64,000 nt of DNA, from the NCBI RefSeq assembly GCF_024137025.1, contig NZ_JAMYJR010000003.1, positions 186,001-250,000 of the forward strand, read 5' to 3'. Of this stretch, positions 12,552-21,345 are shown in pieces. The position numbers and the translations under genes are program-made. Below the pieces are notes generated by a model. The model was not told the DNA's origin. It saw only the letters and a program-made list of their open reading frames with translations, and ran no database searches. How positions within the stretch are numbered: the stretch's first letter is position 1; every line of letters starts with the position of its first letter. This DNA is from Paractinoplanes aksuensis. GTDB taxonomy: Bacteria > Actinomycetota > Actinomycetes > Mycobacteriales > Micromonosporaceae.

Positions 12552-14456
12552 TCAGCGCGCCGGCAGCAGCGCCACCAACGCGAGAATCACCTGTGCGGGG
12601 GTGCCCGGCGTGGCGTCGAGCACGAGCGGAGCGTCCTGGGCCGCGTGCTGACCGGCCACGTGGTGCAGGGCCGACACCCCGGCGCTGGACAGATGCGTGA
12701 CCGCCGACAGATCCACCGTCATCGGCACCGTGCCGCCCCGGCTGCGCCGCAGCAGTTCCTGCCGGGCCAGCGTGGCCGTGGTCAGGTCGAGCGGCCCCTC
12801 GACCCGCACCCGGGTCTCGTCGCCGCCGGCCTGCTCGACGATCCGGAAGGTGACCTCGTCCGCCGTCGGCTCGGCGGCCGCGCGGGCCGTCGACAGATCG
12901 AGCAGCCGGGCCGGCCGGCTCAGCGGCTGGGACACGCGGGCCACCGTGCCGGTCGCGGCGTGGTCCACCTTGAGCAGGGCCACGAGCTGTGCCGCCAGGG
13001 CCAGGCCGCGCCCGCGGTTGACCTGTCGCTGCGGCTCCTGCCACCGTCCGCTGTCGGCCACCGAGGCCAGCACGACCCCGGCCGGGGTCAGCGTCGCGGT
13101 GACCGCCACGGTCGCCCCCACGGTCGTCCCGGCGTGCTCGACGGCGTTGGCCAGCAGCTCGCCCACCGCGTGCTGCAGGGCGAAGACGTCCTCCCCGGTC
13201 GCGCCGATCCGGCCGAGCCACTCGCCCAGCCGGCGCCGGGCCGCCCGCAGCTCGTGCGGGTCGGCCGGCAGCTCGAGGGCGAGATCGGGCACGACCGGGA
13301 CGCGTTGCACGGCGAGCAGGGTGATGTCGTCGGTGTGCCCGGTCGCCCGCACCAGCAGCTCGACCGTGTGCGTGCAGACCCGCTCGGCCGGGGTCGCCGC
13401 CGGGTCGTGCAGCGCCCGCCCGGCCGCGCTGTCGGCGGCCACGTGGGCCAGCTCCTCGGCGCTGGTCCGGTGGTCGCGCCCGGGCCGTTCGAGGATCCCG
13501 TCGCTGTAGAGCAGCAGCAGGTCGCCGACGTCGAGGCGGTCGCGGCCGACCGGGAACGTGCCGCCCGTGCCCAGCGGCGCCCCACCGGTCAGCGGCAGAT
13601 AGCGGGTGGCGCCGGCCGGCCCGACCACCAGCGGCGCCGGGTGCCCGGCCGTGCAGTACGTGAGCTCGCCGCTCACCGGGTCGAGCGCGACCAGCGCCAC
13701 CGTGGTCGCGTGGGCGGCCGGCACCCGGGCCGCGAACCGGTCGGCCGCGGTCAGCGCCTCGTCGATCCCGGCGCCCTCCTCCAGCCTGTCCTGCAGCACG
13801 GCGCGCAGCTGGCCCATCACCCCCGAGGCGGTGACCCCGTGACCGACCACGTCGCCCACGATCAGGGCGATCCGGCCGTCGCGCTGGGCCACCGCGTCGA
13901 ACCAGTCGCCGCCGGCCGCCGAGTCGGCCTCGGCCAGCAGATAGCTGGCCGCCACCTGAGCCCCCGGCAGCACGGGGAGCCCGGCCGGCAACAACTCGCG
14001 CTGCAGGGCGGTGATCACCTCGCGGCTCTGCTCGTAGCGCCGCTGCAGGGTGGCCGTCCGCTCGGCCTCGGCCTGACGCTGCCGCACGGCCTCGGTGACG
14101 TCGAAGCCGATGCCGATCACGCCGCGGCGTTCGCCGTCGACGACCCAGGGCGTGATGGTGAAGTTCGCGAACATCTCGTGCACCGACCCGTCGGGGGCCG
14201 AGATGTGGGCCCGCCACTCGCGGCCGTTGACCGGCTCCCCGGTGCGGTAGACCTCGTAGTAGGCGTCGACGAACTGCTGGCCGGCCAGGTCTTTGATCAC
14301 CTCGCGGATGGGCCGGCCGCGGAACTCGCGACCGGCCAGCACCGAGCGGGTGGCCGCGCTGAGCGTGAGCACCCGCAGCTCCGGGCCCTCGCACACGGCG
14401 AGGATGAAGGGCACCTGGTCGACCGCGGCCAGCACCAGCGAGGGGTCGTCCACCAT
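12552..14456 (-). CDS. PAS-PP2C phosphatase with HATPase and STAS domains (SpoIIE/RsbU type)
   Basis: 634 residues. Domains in order: PAS (about 10-130, with [20 protein letters not shown]), PP2C SpoIIE-type phosphatase (about 150-375, with [26 protein letters not shown] and TDDITLLAV supplying metal-binding acidic residues), an RsbW-like histidine-kinase-type ATPase (about 385-510, [28 protein letters not shown]), and a C-terminal STAS domain (about 540-634). The STAS loop [15 protein letters not shown] keeps a serine at the site phosphorylated in anti-sigma antagonists. The protein thus carries the kinase, antagonist and phosphatase activities of a partner-switching circuit in one chain. 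PAS input suggests small-molecule or redox sensing. Its target sigma factor is unknown; a STAS-fused SigB-type factor lies at 56833. Confidence 0.9.
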   Translation of the reverse strand: MVDDPSLVLAAVDQVPFILAVCEGPELRVLTLSAATRSVLAGREFRGRPIREVIKDLAGQQFVDAYYEVYRTGEPVNGREWRAHISAPDGSVHEMFANFTITPWVVDGERRGVIGIGFDVTEAVRQRQAEAERTATLQRRYEQSREVITALQRELLPAGLPVLPGAQVAASYLLAEADSAAGGDWFDAVAQRDGRIALIVGDVVGHGVTASGVMGQLRAVLQDRLEEGAGIDEALTAADRFAARVPAAHATTVALVALDPVSGELTYCTAGHPAPLVVGPAGATRYLPLTGGAPLGTGGTFPVGRDRLDVGDLLLLYSDGILERPGRDHRTSAEELAHVAADSAAGRALHDPAATPAERVCTHTVELLVRATGHTDDITLLAVQRVPVVPDLALELPADPHELRAARRRLGEWLGRIGATGEDVFALQHAVGELLANAVEHAGTTVGATVAVTATLTPAGVVLASVADSGRWQEPQRQVNRGRGLALAAQLVALLKVDHAATGTVARVSQPLSRPARLLDLSTARAAAEPTADEVTFRIVEQAGGDETRVRVEGPLDLTTATLARQELLRRSRGGTVPMTVDLSAVTHLSSAGVSALHHVAGQHAAQDAPLVLDATPGTPAQVILALVALLPAR

Positions 14457-14489
14457 CCGTTCATCCTGCCTGACCCCGGGCCATGAACG

Positions 14490-15131
14490 TCACTCGGCCA
14501 GCGGTAGCTCGATCGTGTGAGCTGTGTGGGAGGCCTTCGTGGCCAGGTAACGGACGTTCGCCGCGGACATGTGGACCCCGGTCGGCACCCGCTGGGCGAC
14601 CTCGATGCCGGACTTCTCGAGCTGGATGGCCTTGTCCGGGTTGTTGCTCAGCAGCCGGATCCGGTCGGCCCCCAGCGCCAGCAGCATCTGGGCCGCCGCG
14701 GTGTAGTCGCGTTCGTCCTCGCCCCGGCCCAGCGCCACGTTCGCCTCGTACGTGTCCAGACCGGCATCCTGCAGGGCGTACGCGTCGAGCTTGGCGTAGA
14801 GCCCGATGCCGCGCCCCTCCTGCCGCAGGTAGAGCAGGAAGCCGCCCTGCTCGGCGATCCGCTCGACGGCCTCGCGCAGCTGGGGGCCGCAGTCGCACCG
14901 CTGGCTGCCGAACACGTCGCCGGTCAGGCACTCGCTGTGCGGGCGCACCAGGGGCGCCCGGCCCCCGGCGGCCGACTTCTTCAACGCGCGTTGCCAGTCA
15001 CCCAGGCCCAGGGCCAGATGCTCCTTGCCGTCGACCAGGCCGTCGAAGGTCATCACCCGGGCGGTCGTGGCGTAGCCGTCGCCGAAACGCAGTGGCACGG
15101 ACACCTGCTGCCGCAGCGTGGCTTCTAACAT
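14490..15131 (-). CDS. ribA: Stand-alone GTP cyclohydrolase II
   Basis: 213 residues from the ATG at 15131, preceded by GAGGAGG. The enzyme opens GTP to 2,5-diamino-6-ribosylamino-pyrimidinone 5'-phosphate, releasing formate and PPi. The zinc site is C68, C79 and C81 in SECLTGDVFGSQRCDCG, and the catalytic segment is LYLRQEGRGIGL, followed by the nucleotide-binding LLSNNPDKAIQLE. There is no N-terminal DHBP synthase (RibB) domain, unlike the bifunctional RibBA usual in primary riboflavin operons. It is divergent from a RibD-type reductase gene, 157 bp away, and adjoins PTPS, methyltransferase and glycosyltransferase genes. It may therefore feed a specialised pathway rather than general flavin synthesis; that role is inferred. 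Confidence 0.92.
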   Translation of the reverse strand: MLEATLRQQVSVPLRFGDGYATTARVMTFDGLVDGKEHLALGLGDWQRALKKSAAGGRAPLVRPHSECLTGDVFGSQRCDCGPQLREAVERIAEQGGFLLYLRQEGRGIGLYAKLDAYALQDAGLDTYEANVALGRGEDERDYTAAAQMLLALGADRIRLLSNNPDKAIQLEKSGIEVAQRVPTGVHMSAANVRYLATKASHTAHTIELPLAE

Positions 15132-15288
15132 CGGTCCTCCTCGTTGGTTCCCCGTTGATCCGCTATACCCGCCGGCGGAGTCACCGCACCGCAACAGAAC
15201 GCGAATGTGCCAGTAATCGTGTCGCGGATTATCTTGGACGCAACTGTCGGCCCGGGTGACGATCGTCGCTCTACTGGAGGCGTCATCA

Positions 15289-15981
15289 GTGGTCCTGCGT
15301 CCTTACACCCTGCTGAGCTGCGGCATGTCGATCGACGGATACCTCGACGACGCGGCCCAGGAACGGCTGTTGCTGTCCAACGAAGCCGATTTCGACCGCG
15401 TCGATGCCGTTCGTAGCAGTTGTGACGCGATCCTCGTCGGGGCCGCGACCATCCGGCAGGACGACCCGCGCCTGCTGGTGCGCTCGGCCGAGCGCCGCGC
15501 GGCCCGGGTGGCGCGCGGCGAGGCGGCGAACCCCGTGAAGGTCACCGTGACCGGCCGGTGCGACATCGATCCCGCTGCACGGTTCTTCACCGTAGGGGAC
15601 GTGGACAAGCTGGTGTACTGCGCTTCCTCGACCTGCGACTCGGCCCGGCAGCGGCTCGGCGCGGTGGCCACCGTGATCGACGGCGGCGACCCGCTCGATC
15701 TGCACCGGGTGACGGCCGACCTGGCCGGGCGCGGCGTGCGCCGGCTGATGGTCGAGGGCGGCGGCACCATGCACACCCAGTTCCTGACGGCCGGGCTGGC
15801 CGACGAGCTGCAGCTGGTGGTGGCCCCGTTCTTCGTGGGCGACTCGCGGGCGCCGCGCTTCGTCAGTGACGGCGAGTTCCCGTGGGGACCGGGGCGCCGC
15901 GCCACGCTGGCCGAGGTGCGCCAGATCGGCGACGTCGTCCTGCTGCGCTATGCGCTTTCCGACCGGTTCGAGGCGAATTGA
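15289..15981 (+). CDS. RibD C-terminal-type pyrimidine reductase (DHFR fold)
   Basis: 230 residues from the GTG at 15289, nine bases after GGAGG; an upstream GTG at 15256 lacks such a site. The family reduces the ribosyl group of the GTP cyclohydrolase II product with NADPH. Visible motifs are LLSCGMSIDGYLDD near the N-terminus, DAILVGAATIRQDDPRLLVR, and RRLMVEGGGTMHTQFL, characteristic of the RibD reductase domain. No deaminase domain is attached. Its divergent neighbour is the stand-alone RibA, and together they could produce a reduced pyrimidine intermediate outside the main riboflavin operon. The 3' end is 15 bases from the convergent flippase-like gene. Confidence 0.85.
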   Translation: MVLRPYTLLSCGMSIDGYLDDAAQERLLLSNEADFDRVDAVRSSCDAILVGAATIRQDDPRLLVRSAERRAARVARGEAANPVKVTVTGRCDIDPAARFFTVGDVDKLVYCASSTCDSARQRLGAVATVIDGGDPLDLHRVTADLAGRGVRRLMVEGGGTMHTQFLTAGLADELQLVVAPFFVGDSRAPRFVSDGEFPWGPGRRATLAEVRQIGDVVLLRYALSDRFEAN

Positions 15982-15996
15982 GCTCGTGAGCATGCG

Positions 15997-17034
15997 TTAG
16001 GCGCGGACGAGCTCGCGGGCGACCGGGGCCGGTTCGACCACCGGAGCCGGGACGGCGTACGGCACCGCCGGGGAGATCGGCGCGGCCAGGCGGACCGCGG
16101 TAGCGGTGCGCAGGCGGGCCAGACCGCGAACGATCAGCACCGCGGCACCCGGCAGGGCGGCGACGAACGCGAACACCCCGTACACCACGGCCGTGGTCAG
16201 ACCCTGGGTCGCGCTCAGACCGGCCGCGCCGAAGGCCCACGCCGTGACGGCCTCGCGCGGGCCCCAGCCACCGACGTTGAGCGGCAACGACATCGCCAGC
16301 AGGGCCAGCAGCATCAGCGGGACCAGGCGGACCAGCGACTCGGCGGAACCGGCGGCGCGGGCCGCGACCACGAACGTGGCCAGGTGGCCGACGACCACGA
16401 CGACCGAGGCCAGCGTCACGCCCGGCCAGTTGCGGCGGGCCAGCAGGCCGGTGCGGATCTCGGCCAGGCCCGTGCGCACCGCGGACGCCACCCGCGACCC
16501 GCCCTGGCGCAGCTTGCGGAAGGCCATCAGCAGGATCACGGCGGCCAGGGCCACGGCCAGCAGCACGGTGGCGACGACGAAGCCGTGCTGCTGCAGGACG
16601 GTCAGGACGGGGGAGGGGACGGTCAGCAGCACGGTCACGGCGATGACCAGGAACACCAGCTGGCCGGCGGTGCGTTCGAGCACCACGGCTCGTACGCTCT
16701 TGGCCACGTCACCCTCGTCGCGGCCGTGCTGCACGGCCCGGTCGACGTCGCCGAGCACCCCGCCCGGCAGCGCGGCGTTGAGGAACAGCGCCTTGTAGTA
16801 GTCGGCGATCGCGGCCGGGAACGAGAGCCGCAGGCCGAGGCCGCGCGCCACCAGGCACCAGCGCCAGGCGCTGAACACGGTGGTGGCGACCCCGATCGCG
16901 AAGGCCAGACCCAGGGCGGGCAGCGAGATCACCCGCAGGCCGTCGACGAAGGCGCCGGTGCCGAGCCGCCACAGCAGGAAGGCCAGGATCCCCACCCCGC
17001 CCAGGATCCGTGCCCAAGCCCAGATTCGCCCCAC
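15997..17034 (-). CDS. Lysylphosphatidylglycerol-synthase-type flippase membrane protein (UPF0104)
   Basis: 345 residues from a GTG at 17034. Seven or eight hydrophobic segments span most of the length (for example ILGGVGILAFLLWRL, LVFLVIAVTVLLTVP and LVPLMLLALLAMSLP). The loop ALPGGVLGDVDRAVQ and the SVRAVVLERTAGQLVF segment are family landmarks shared with the membrane half of MprF and with UPF0104 proteins. No lysyl-transferase soluble domain is attached. These proteins flip or act on lipid-linked molecules. It is the last gene of the leftward group beginning at 20336, after a methyltransferase and a glycosyltransferase, so it may move their lipid product across the membrane (inference). 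Confidence 0.8.
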   Translation of the reverse strand: MGRIWAWARILGGVGILAFLLWRLGTGAFVDGLRVISLPALGLAFAIGVATTVFSAWRWCLVARGLGLRLSFPAAIADYYKALFLNAALPGGVLGDVDRAVQHGRDEGDVAKSVRAVVLERTAGQLVFLVIAVTVLLTVPSPVLTVLQQHGFVVATVLLAVALAAVILLMAFRKLRQGGSRVASAVRTGLAEIRTGLLARRNWPGVTLASVVVVVGHLATFVVAARAAGSAESLVRLVPLMLLALLAMSLPLNVGGWGPREAVTAWAFGAAGLSATQGLTTAVVYGVFAFVAALPGAAVLIVRGLARLRTATAVRLAAPISPAVPYAVPAPVVEPAPVARELVRA

Positions 17035-17095
17035 GTCGCGTTCCCTTCGAATAGCCCGCTCTTTCCCCTAGTACGCCGGGGCGGGCACAAAGGGT

Positions 17096-17863
17096 TCAGC
17101 CGAAGGTCGCCAAAAGATCGACATGTCCGACCGAGGCCCGGGGGAGGTCGCTCAGACGGGTGGTCAGGTAGTCGTCCCGCACGACCGCCGGATCCTGCTC
17201 CTGAGCTGCGGAGACCCAGCCTCGCAGCCACTCCGCGGTCAGCTCCGGGAGCTCCGGTCCGAGGCGCCAGACACTCGGCCGGGTGACGACCGTCGCGCCG
17301 GCCTTCTCGAAGGCCTGAGCGGCGTACGCCGGCGCGTCCGGACCCAGCAGCCGGCGCCCGCCGTCCACGCGGCGCTGGTGCGCGTCGAACGCGGCGGCCA
17401 CGGCGTCGTCCTCGGGGCGGGCCGGGTCGAGGCTGACCTCACCCGCCACCGACAGCGTGAACAGGGCGGTGACCCGGGCCGCGGCCAGCACGGCCACCAG
17501 CGAGTCGATCTCGGCCTCGGTCAGCAGGTCGAGCAGCGCCGAACAGGTCACCAGGTCGGTGCCGTCGAGGTCGGCCGCCGTCAGCGCGGTCACGTCGCTC
17601 AGCGCGCCCTCGACGGTGACGTCCGGCAGCCGCACGTGCGAGGTGGCGTAGTGCAGCAGCTTCGGGTCCCGGTCGGCCAGGATCCAGTGCTGCGGCCCGC
17701 CCAGCTTCGGGGCCAGCCAGCGCGCCATCGAGCCGGTGCCGCAGCCCAGGTCGCGGATCACATTGACCGGCCGCGGCAGCCGGTCGACCAGGTCGGCCGC
17801 GCGGGCCTCGGCGTCGGCGGGCTCACGCAGGCTGAGCCAGGTCGGGCTGAACTCTCCGGTCAT
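17096..17863 (-). CDS. Class I SAM-dependent methyltransferase
   Basis: 255 residues. Motif I is VIRDLGCGTGSMARWLAPKL near residues 35-54, with an acidic ribose-binding residue in WILADRDPKLL and a motif IV-like DLVTCSALLDLLTEAE. The remainder contains a cap region (DAHQRRVDGGRRLLG, then PDAPAYAAQAFEKAGATVV). Acceptor type cannot be read from sequence. The ATG overlaps the glycosyltransferase stop (ATGA), so the two are translationally coupled and probably act on the same product. An in-frame stop lies about 60 bases before the flippase-like gene. Confidence 0.85.
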   Translation of the reverse strand: MTGEFSPTWLSLREPADAEARAADLVDRLPRPVNVIRDLGCGTGSMARWLAPKLGGPQHWILADRDPKLLHYATSHVRLPDVTVEGALSDVTALTAADLDGTDLVTCSALLDLLTEAEIDSLVAVLAAARVTALFTLSVAGEVSLDPARPEDDAVAAAFDAHQRRVDGGRRLLGPDAPAYAAQAFEKAGATVVTRPSVWRLGPELPELTAEWLRGWVSAAQEQDPAVVRDDYLTTRLSDLPRASVGHVDLLATFG

Positions 17864-18963
17864 GCGGGATCTCCTGTGCAGATGGTGGACAACAGGCGGG
17901 CGGTTCCGGCCCAGGTCGGGAGGGTTTCCCGCCGGGCCCGGGCGGCGGCGCGCAGGCGTTGGCGTAGCGCGTCATCGGTGAGCCAGGATCGCAGGGCGGC
18001 GGCCAAGGCGGCTCGATCGTCGGGTGGGATCAGGATGCCCGGCCGGATTCCGGGCTCGGCTGCGCTGTCGGGCGGTTCGGCGCCGAACGCTGTGGTGCCG
18101 GCCACCGTGCCGAGGGCTTCGGGCACGCCACCGACCGCCGTAGCGATCACCGGTAGGCCGCGGGCGAGGGCCTCGGTCACCACCATCCCGTACGTCTCGG
18201 CCCGGGAAGGCAAGATCAAGACATCCGAGCTTTTGTACGCGCCATCGAGCTCAGCCGGAGGCAGTGCCCCCGCGAAGCGCAAGCGGCGGTCGTGGTGCGG
18301 GACGGGCCGGATCAGCGCGCCGGCGAACGTGCACTCCCAGTCGAGCTCGGCGAGGTCGTCCTCCAACGCCGCGACCAGCAGGTCCTGCCCTTTGCGGGGG
18401 CTGACCGCGGCCACGCACAACAGCCGTCGACCGTCCGGACGCGGTTCGGCCAGGTCGGCCGGGTCGACGCCGGGCGGGGCGACCTCGACCCGGGGCAGGT
18501 CGTGCAGGATGGCGACCCGCTCGGCCGCGGCCTCGCTGGTGGCGATCACGGTGGTGGCCAGATGCAGGGCCCGGCGTTCCTTGGCCCGCAGGTCGTCGGC
18601 GAGCGCGGGGGAGAGACCCGTCTCGTCGCTGAGCGGCAGGTGGACGAGCACGATCAGCCGCAGGCGCAGGGCGTGCGGGGCCAGGATCTCCGGCACCCCA
18701 CACCCGACGAGCCCGTCAATCAGCACATCGGACTTGTCGGGAATGTCGGCCAGGGCGGCCGTCAGGGCGCGGCGGGCGGCCGGCTCGGGGCTGGGCCACG
18801 AACCGGGTACGGCGATCTCGTGCACGTCCGGCAGCAGCGACAGCACCGCCCGGTCGTACCGATTGCCGCCGCTCGGCGCGGTCGGGTCGTCGACGCCGCC
18901 CGGCAGCACCGCCCACAGTGTCCGTGTTCCGCCGCCGGCGGCGGGGGTGGAGCTCGAGGTCAC
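17860..18963 (-). CDS. Family 4-type glycosyltransferase
   Basis: 367 residues from a GTG overlapping the PTPS-like stop (GTGA). The C-terminal Rossmann half has the GT-B signature [20 protein letters not shown] followed by the EX7E-type segment [18 protein letters not shown]. The N-terminal half contains [16 protein letters not shown] and [14 protein letters not shown]. Retaining glycosyltransferases of this kind transfer a hexose from a nucleotide sugar. Sugar and acceptor are unknown. Position between the PTPS-like and methyltransferase genes, with overlaps on both sides, ties it to that pathway. Confidence 0.87.
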   Translation of the reverse strand: MTSSSTPAAGGGTRTLWAVLPGGVDDPTAPSGGNRYDRAVLSLLPDVHEIAVPGSWPSPEPAARRALTAALADIPDKSDVLIDGLVGCGVPEILAPHALRLRLIVLVHLPLSDETGLSPALADDLRAKERRALHLATTVIATSEAAAERVAILHDLPRVEVAPPGVDPADLAEPRPDGRRLLCVAAVSPRKGQDLLVAALEDDLAELDWECTFAGALIRPVPHHDRRLRFAGALPPAELDGAYKSSDVLILPSRAETYGMVVTEALARGLPVIATAVGGVPEALGTVAGTTAFGAEPPDSAAEPGIRPGILIPPDDRAALAAALRSWLTDDALRQRLRAAARARRETLPTWAGTARLLSTICTGDPA

Positions 18964-19358
18964 AGATCGCGCTCGTACGAGGCCCAGGCGATGTGTGACT
19001 CGTGCAGGGTGATCGTGAGGCCGGTCAGGCCCGCGGCGCCGGGGCCCAGGTCGCCCGCCCCGATTTTGTCCGCCAGGCGGTCGGCGATCACCTTGGCCAG
19101 GAACTCGGTCGACGTGTTGATGCCCAGGAAGTCGGGCTCGTCGTCCAGGTTGCGGTAGCTCAGGCCGCCGCAGATCGCGTGCAGCTCCTGCGAGGCCAGG
19201 CCGATGTCGACCACGATGTTGTCGTCGTCGAGCTCGGGCCGGCGGAACGTCGCGTCCACCACGAAGGTCGCGCCGTGCAGCTTCTGCGCCGGTCCGAACA
19301 CCTCACCGGAGAAGCTGTGCGCGATCATGATGTGGTCGCGGACGGTGATGCTGAACAA
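18960..19358 (-). CDS. PTPS/QueD-fold protein with altered active site
   Basis: 132 residues. A TTG start at 19358 has a strong GAGGAG site and keeps the first beta strand ([20 protein letters not shown]). The fold pattern is that of 6-pyruvoyl-tetrahydropterin synthase/QueD: AHSF, a KLHGATF strand, [17 protein letters not shown], and a closing LTITLHESH. Key residues differ from the family. The HxH zinc pair is H28-G-A30, the catalytic cysteine position four before H28 is Ala24, and the catalytic Asp-His of the LDHxNL segment reads LSYRNL. His14 and the C-terminal Glu remain. It is therefore unlikely to perform the standard reaction and may bind a pterin or do different chemistry. It overlaps the glycosyltransferase gene downstream and lies four bases from the dehydrogenase upstream. 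Confidence 0.8.
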   Translation of the reverse strand: MFSITVRDHIMIAHSFSGEVFGPAQKLHGATFVVDATFRRPELDDDNIVVDIGLASQELHAICGGLSYRNLDDEPDFLGINTSTEFLAKVIADRLADKIGAGDLGPGAAGLTGLTITLHESHIAWASYERDL

Positions 19359-19361
19359 GAG

Positions 19362-20336
19362 CTACTCCTCGGGATAGTCGATCACGTGGCAGAGGGCGGG
19401 AAGGCTACCGTCCGCGAGGCGGGGCAGCACCTCGGGCAGCTCGGCGAACGGGGAGTGCCCGGTGACGAGCGCCTCGAACCGGTCGTCCCGCAGCAGGTCG
19501 AGCGAGAGAGTCAGGCGGTCGGCGTACGAGCGGCGGCGGCCCGGGACGATTCCGCCGACCTGACTGCCGCGGATGGTCAGGCGGCGGGAGTGGAAGAACT
19601 CGCCCAGCGGCACGCTGACCGGTTTGTCGCCGTACCAGCTGAGCTCGACCACCGTGCCCTCGGGAGCGACCAACTCGAGCGAGCGGGTCAGGCCGGCTTC
19701 GGTCGCGCTCGCGTGGATCACCAGATCACAGTCACCCAGCGCCGTCTCGGGCGATGCGAATCCGGCGCAGAGTCGCGCTGCCATTTCTGCGCGCCCCGCA
19801 TCTGTGTCGACGATCTGGACCCGTACGCCCGGAAAGCGCGCGAGAATCGCCGCCGCGCACCCACCCACCATGCCCCCGCCCACGACGGCGATCCGGTCGC
19901 CGATGAGCGGGCGGGCGTCCCAGAGGGCATTGACCGCGGTCTCCACCGTGCCGGCCAGAACGGCCCGGTGCGCGGGCACGTCGTCCGGAACCACCGTGAC
20001 GGATGAAATGGGAGCGATAAACCGAGTTTGGTGGGTATAGAGGCTGAAGACGGTGCGTCCGAGCAGCTCGGGCGGGCCCTGCTCGACCAGGCCGACGTTG
20101 AGGTAGCCGTATTTCACCGGGGCCGGGAAATCACCCTCCTGGAAGGGGGCCCGCATCGCCGACCACTGACTCTCCGGCACCCGCCCGGAGAACACGAGAG
20201 TCTCGGTTCCCCTGCTCACGCCCGTGTGCAAGGTGCGGACGAGCACCTCGTCGGGGCCCGGCTCACCCAGCGTCACCGGCCGGATCTCACCCCGGCCCGG
20301 CTCGGCGATCCAGAACGCGTACGCGTCACTCGACAT
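19362..20336 (-). CDS. BchC-like medium-chain dehydrogenase lacking the zinc cysteine
   Basis: 324 residues from the ATG at 20336. The N-terminal GroES-like domain reads VLVRTLHTGVSRGTETLVFS, the form found in BchC (bacteriochlorophyllide dehydrogenase)-type proteins, where the catalytic zinc cysteine of ordinary alcohol dehydrogenases is absent. The cofactor domain has RIAVVGGGMVGGCAAAILAR and an acidic residue in VQIVDTDAG, favouring NAD(H). It is the first gene of the leftward set dehydrogenase-PTPS-glycosyltransferase-methyltransferase-flippase and is divergent from the CDP-alcohol phosphatidyltransferase gene about 100 bp away. A redox step on a sugar, polyol or pterin side chain would fit (inference). 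Confidence 0.8.
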   Translation of the reverse strand: MSSDAYAFWIAEPGRGEIRPVTLGEPGPDEVLVRTLHTGVSRGTETLVFSGRVPESQWSAMRAPFQEGDFPAPVKYGYLNVGLVEQGPPELLGRTVFSLYTHQTRFIAPISSVTVVPDDVPAHRAVLAGTVETAVNALWDARPLIGDRIAVVGGGMVGGCAAAILARFPGVRVQIVDTDAGRAEMAARLCAGFASPETALGDCDLVIHASATEAGLTRSLELVAPEGTVVELSWYGDKPVSVPLGEFFHSRRLTIRGSQVGGIVPGRRRSYADRLTLSLDLLRDDRFEALVTGHSPFAELPEVLPRLADGSLPALCHVIDYPEE

Positions 20337-20438
20337 GACTGTTCCCTCCGCCCGCTGAACCGAACGCCGTCGCAGCGCGTGTTAAGCGCTGACGACGGCA
20401 ACCATACGCGGCGGCCGATCTTGCACATGGAGGCCACG

Positions 20439-21209
20439 GTGACTTCAGTAACCGCACCCACCAGCGACTCGTCTCGGGCGCCGGTGGTCGGCCTGGCCGC
20501 CCAATTAGCGCTGCTGGCGCTGCTCGGCAGCACGCTCGGACTCACCGCGACCGGCCTGATCGCCGGCGCCGCCTACGGCCTCGTCCTCTGCGGTCTGCTC
20601 GGCGCCGGGCTCGACCGGGCCCGCATGCACCACATCGGCGCCGCCAACGCGGTGACCCTCTCCCGCGCGATCCTGGTCGGCGGGGTGACCGCGATGGTCG
20701 TCACCTCGTTCGTCCACCCGGTGAGCACGCCGGCCCTGGTCGCCATCGCCGGCGTGGCGCTGGCCCTGGACGGCGTGGACGGCCAGGTGGCTCGCCGCAC
20801 CGGCACCACGACGGCCCTGGGCGCCCGCTTCGACATGGAGATCGACGCCTTCCTGATCCTGGTCCTGAGCGTCTACGCCGGCGACCGCTTCGGCTGGTGG
20901 TGGGTGGCGATCGGCGCCTTCCGGTACGCATTCGTGGTCGCGGCCTGGGCCCTGCCGTGGCTGAACGCGGCGCTGCCGCCGCGCTTCTCCCGCAAGGTGG
21001 TGGCCGCCCTGCAGGGCATCGTGCTGGCCCTGGTCACGGCCAACCTGCTGCCGACAACGTTGACGACGGTCGTGCTGGCCGTAGCCCTGGCCTCCCTGAC
21101 CTGGTCGTTCGGCCGCGACACCCTCTGGCTGTACCGCGCCTCCCGCATCCGCGCGGCGGCTCGTGAGCGCTGGGCGGCCCCGCACCGCCACCCCGCGCTC
21201 GTGCACTGA
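20439..21209 (+). CDS. CDP-alcohol phosphatidyltransferase family membrane protein
   Basis: 256 residues from GTG at 20439 with GGAGG five bases upstream; an ATG at 20427 is an alternative. Five or six hydrophobic segments surround the family's complete catalytic motif: ALDGVDGQVARRTG, then LGARFDMEIDA, giving the four aspartates, glycines and Arg of D-x2-DG-x2-AR-x8-G-x3-D-x3-D. The enzyme transfers a CDP-activated alcohol phosphate to a second hydroxyl, as in phosphatidylinositol or related lipid synthesis. It is divergent from the dehydrogenase-PTPS-glycosyltransferase set and probably contributes the lipid or phosphoalcohol portion of the same product. A 13-bp hairpin follows its stop. 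Confidence 0.85.
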   Translation: MTSVTAPTSDSSRAPVVGLAAQLALLALLGSTLGLTATGLIAGAAYGLVLCGLLGAGLDRARMHHIGAANAVTLSRAILVGGVTAMVVTSFVHPVSTPALVAIAGVALALDGVDGQVARRTGTTTALGARFDMEIDAFLILVLSVYAGDRFGWWWVAIGAFRYAFVVAAWALPWLNAALPPRFSRKVVAALQGIVLALVTANLLPTTLTTVVLAVALASLTWSFGRDTLWLYRASRIRAAARERWAAPHRHPALVH

Positions 21210-21223
21210 GCAGGCCGCACTCC

Positions 21224-21258
21224 GCGCCCGCCGCGCCTGGTTCCCGCGCGGCGGGCGC
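21224..21258. terminator. Perfect 13-bp GC hairpin between convergent genes
   Basis: Bases 21224-21236 pair without mismatch to 21246-21258 around a nine-base loop. It lies 14 bases after the phosphatidyltransferase stop and before the convergent BtuF-like gene stop at 21346, so it can serve transcripts from both sides. No T-tract is present. Confidence 0.6.
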
Positions 21259-21277
21259 ACTCTATCCACCGCCCTGT

Positions 21278-21341
21278 GCTCGCGCTGCTTGTTGCTCGCG
21301 CTGCTTGTTGCCCGCGCTGCTTGTTGCTCGCGCTGCTTGTT
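21278..21341. repeat. Four tandem copies of a 16-bp unit
   Basis: The unit GCTCGCGCTGCTTGTT occurs at 21278, 21294, 21310 (one mismatch) and 21326. It fills the gap between the hairpin and the end of the BtuF-like gene and touches no coding sequence. The period of 16 is not a multiple of three, consistent with non-coding DNA. Confidence 0.9.
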
Positions 21342-21345
21342 GCGC

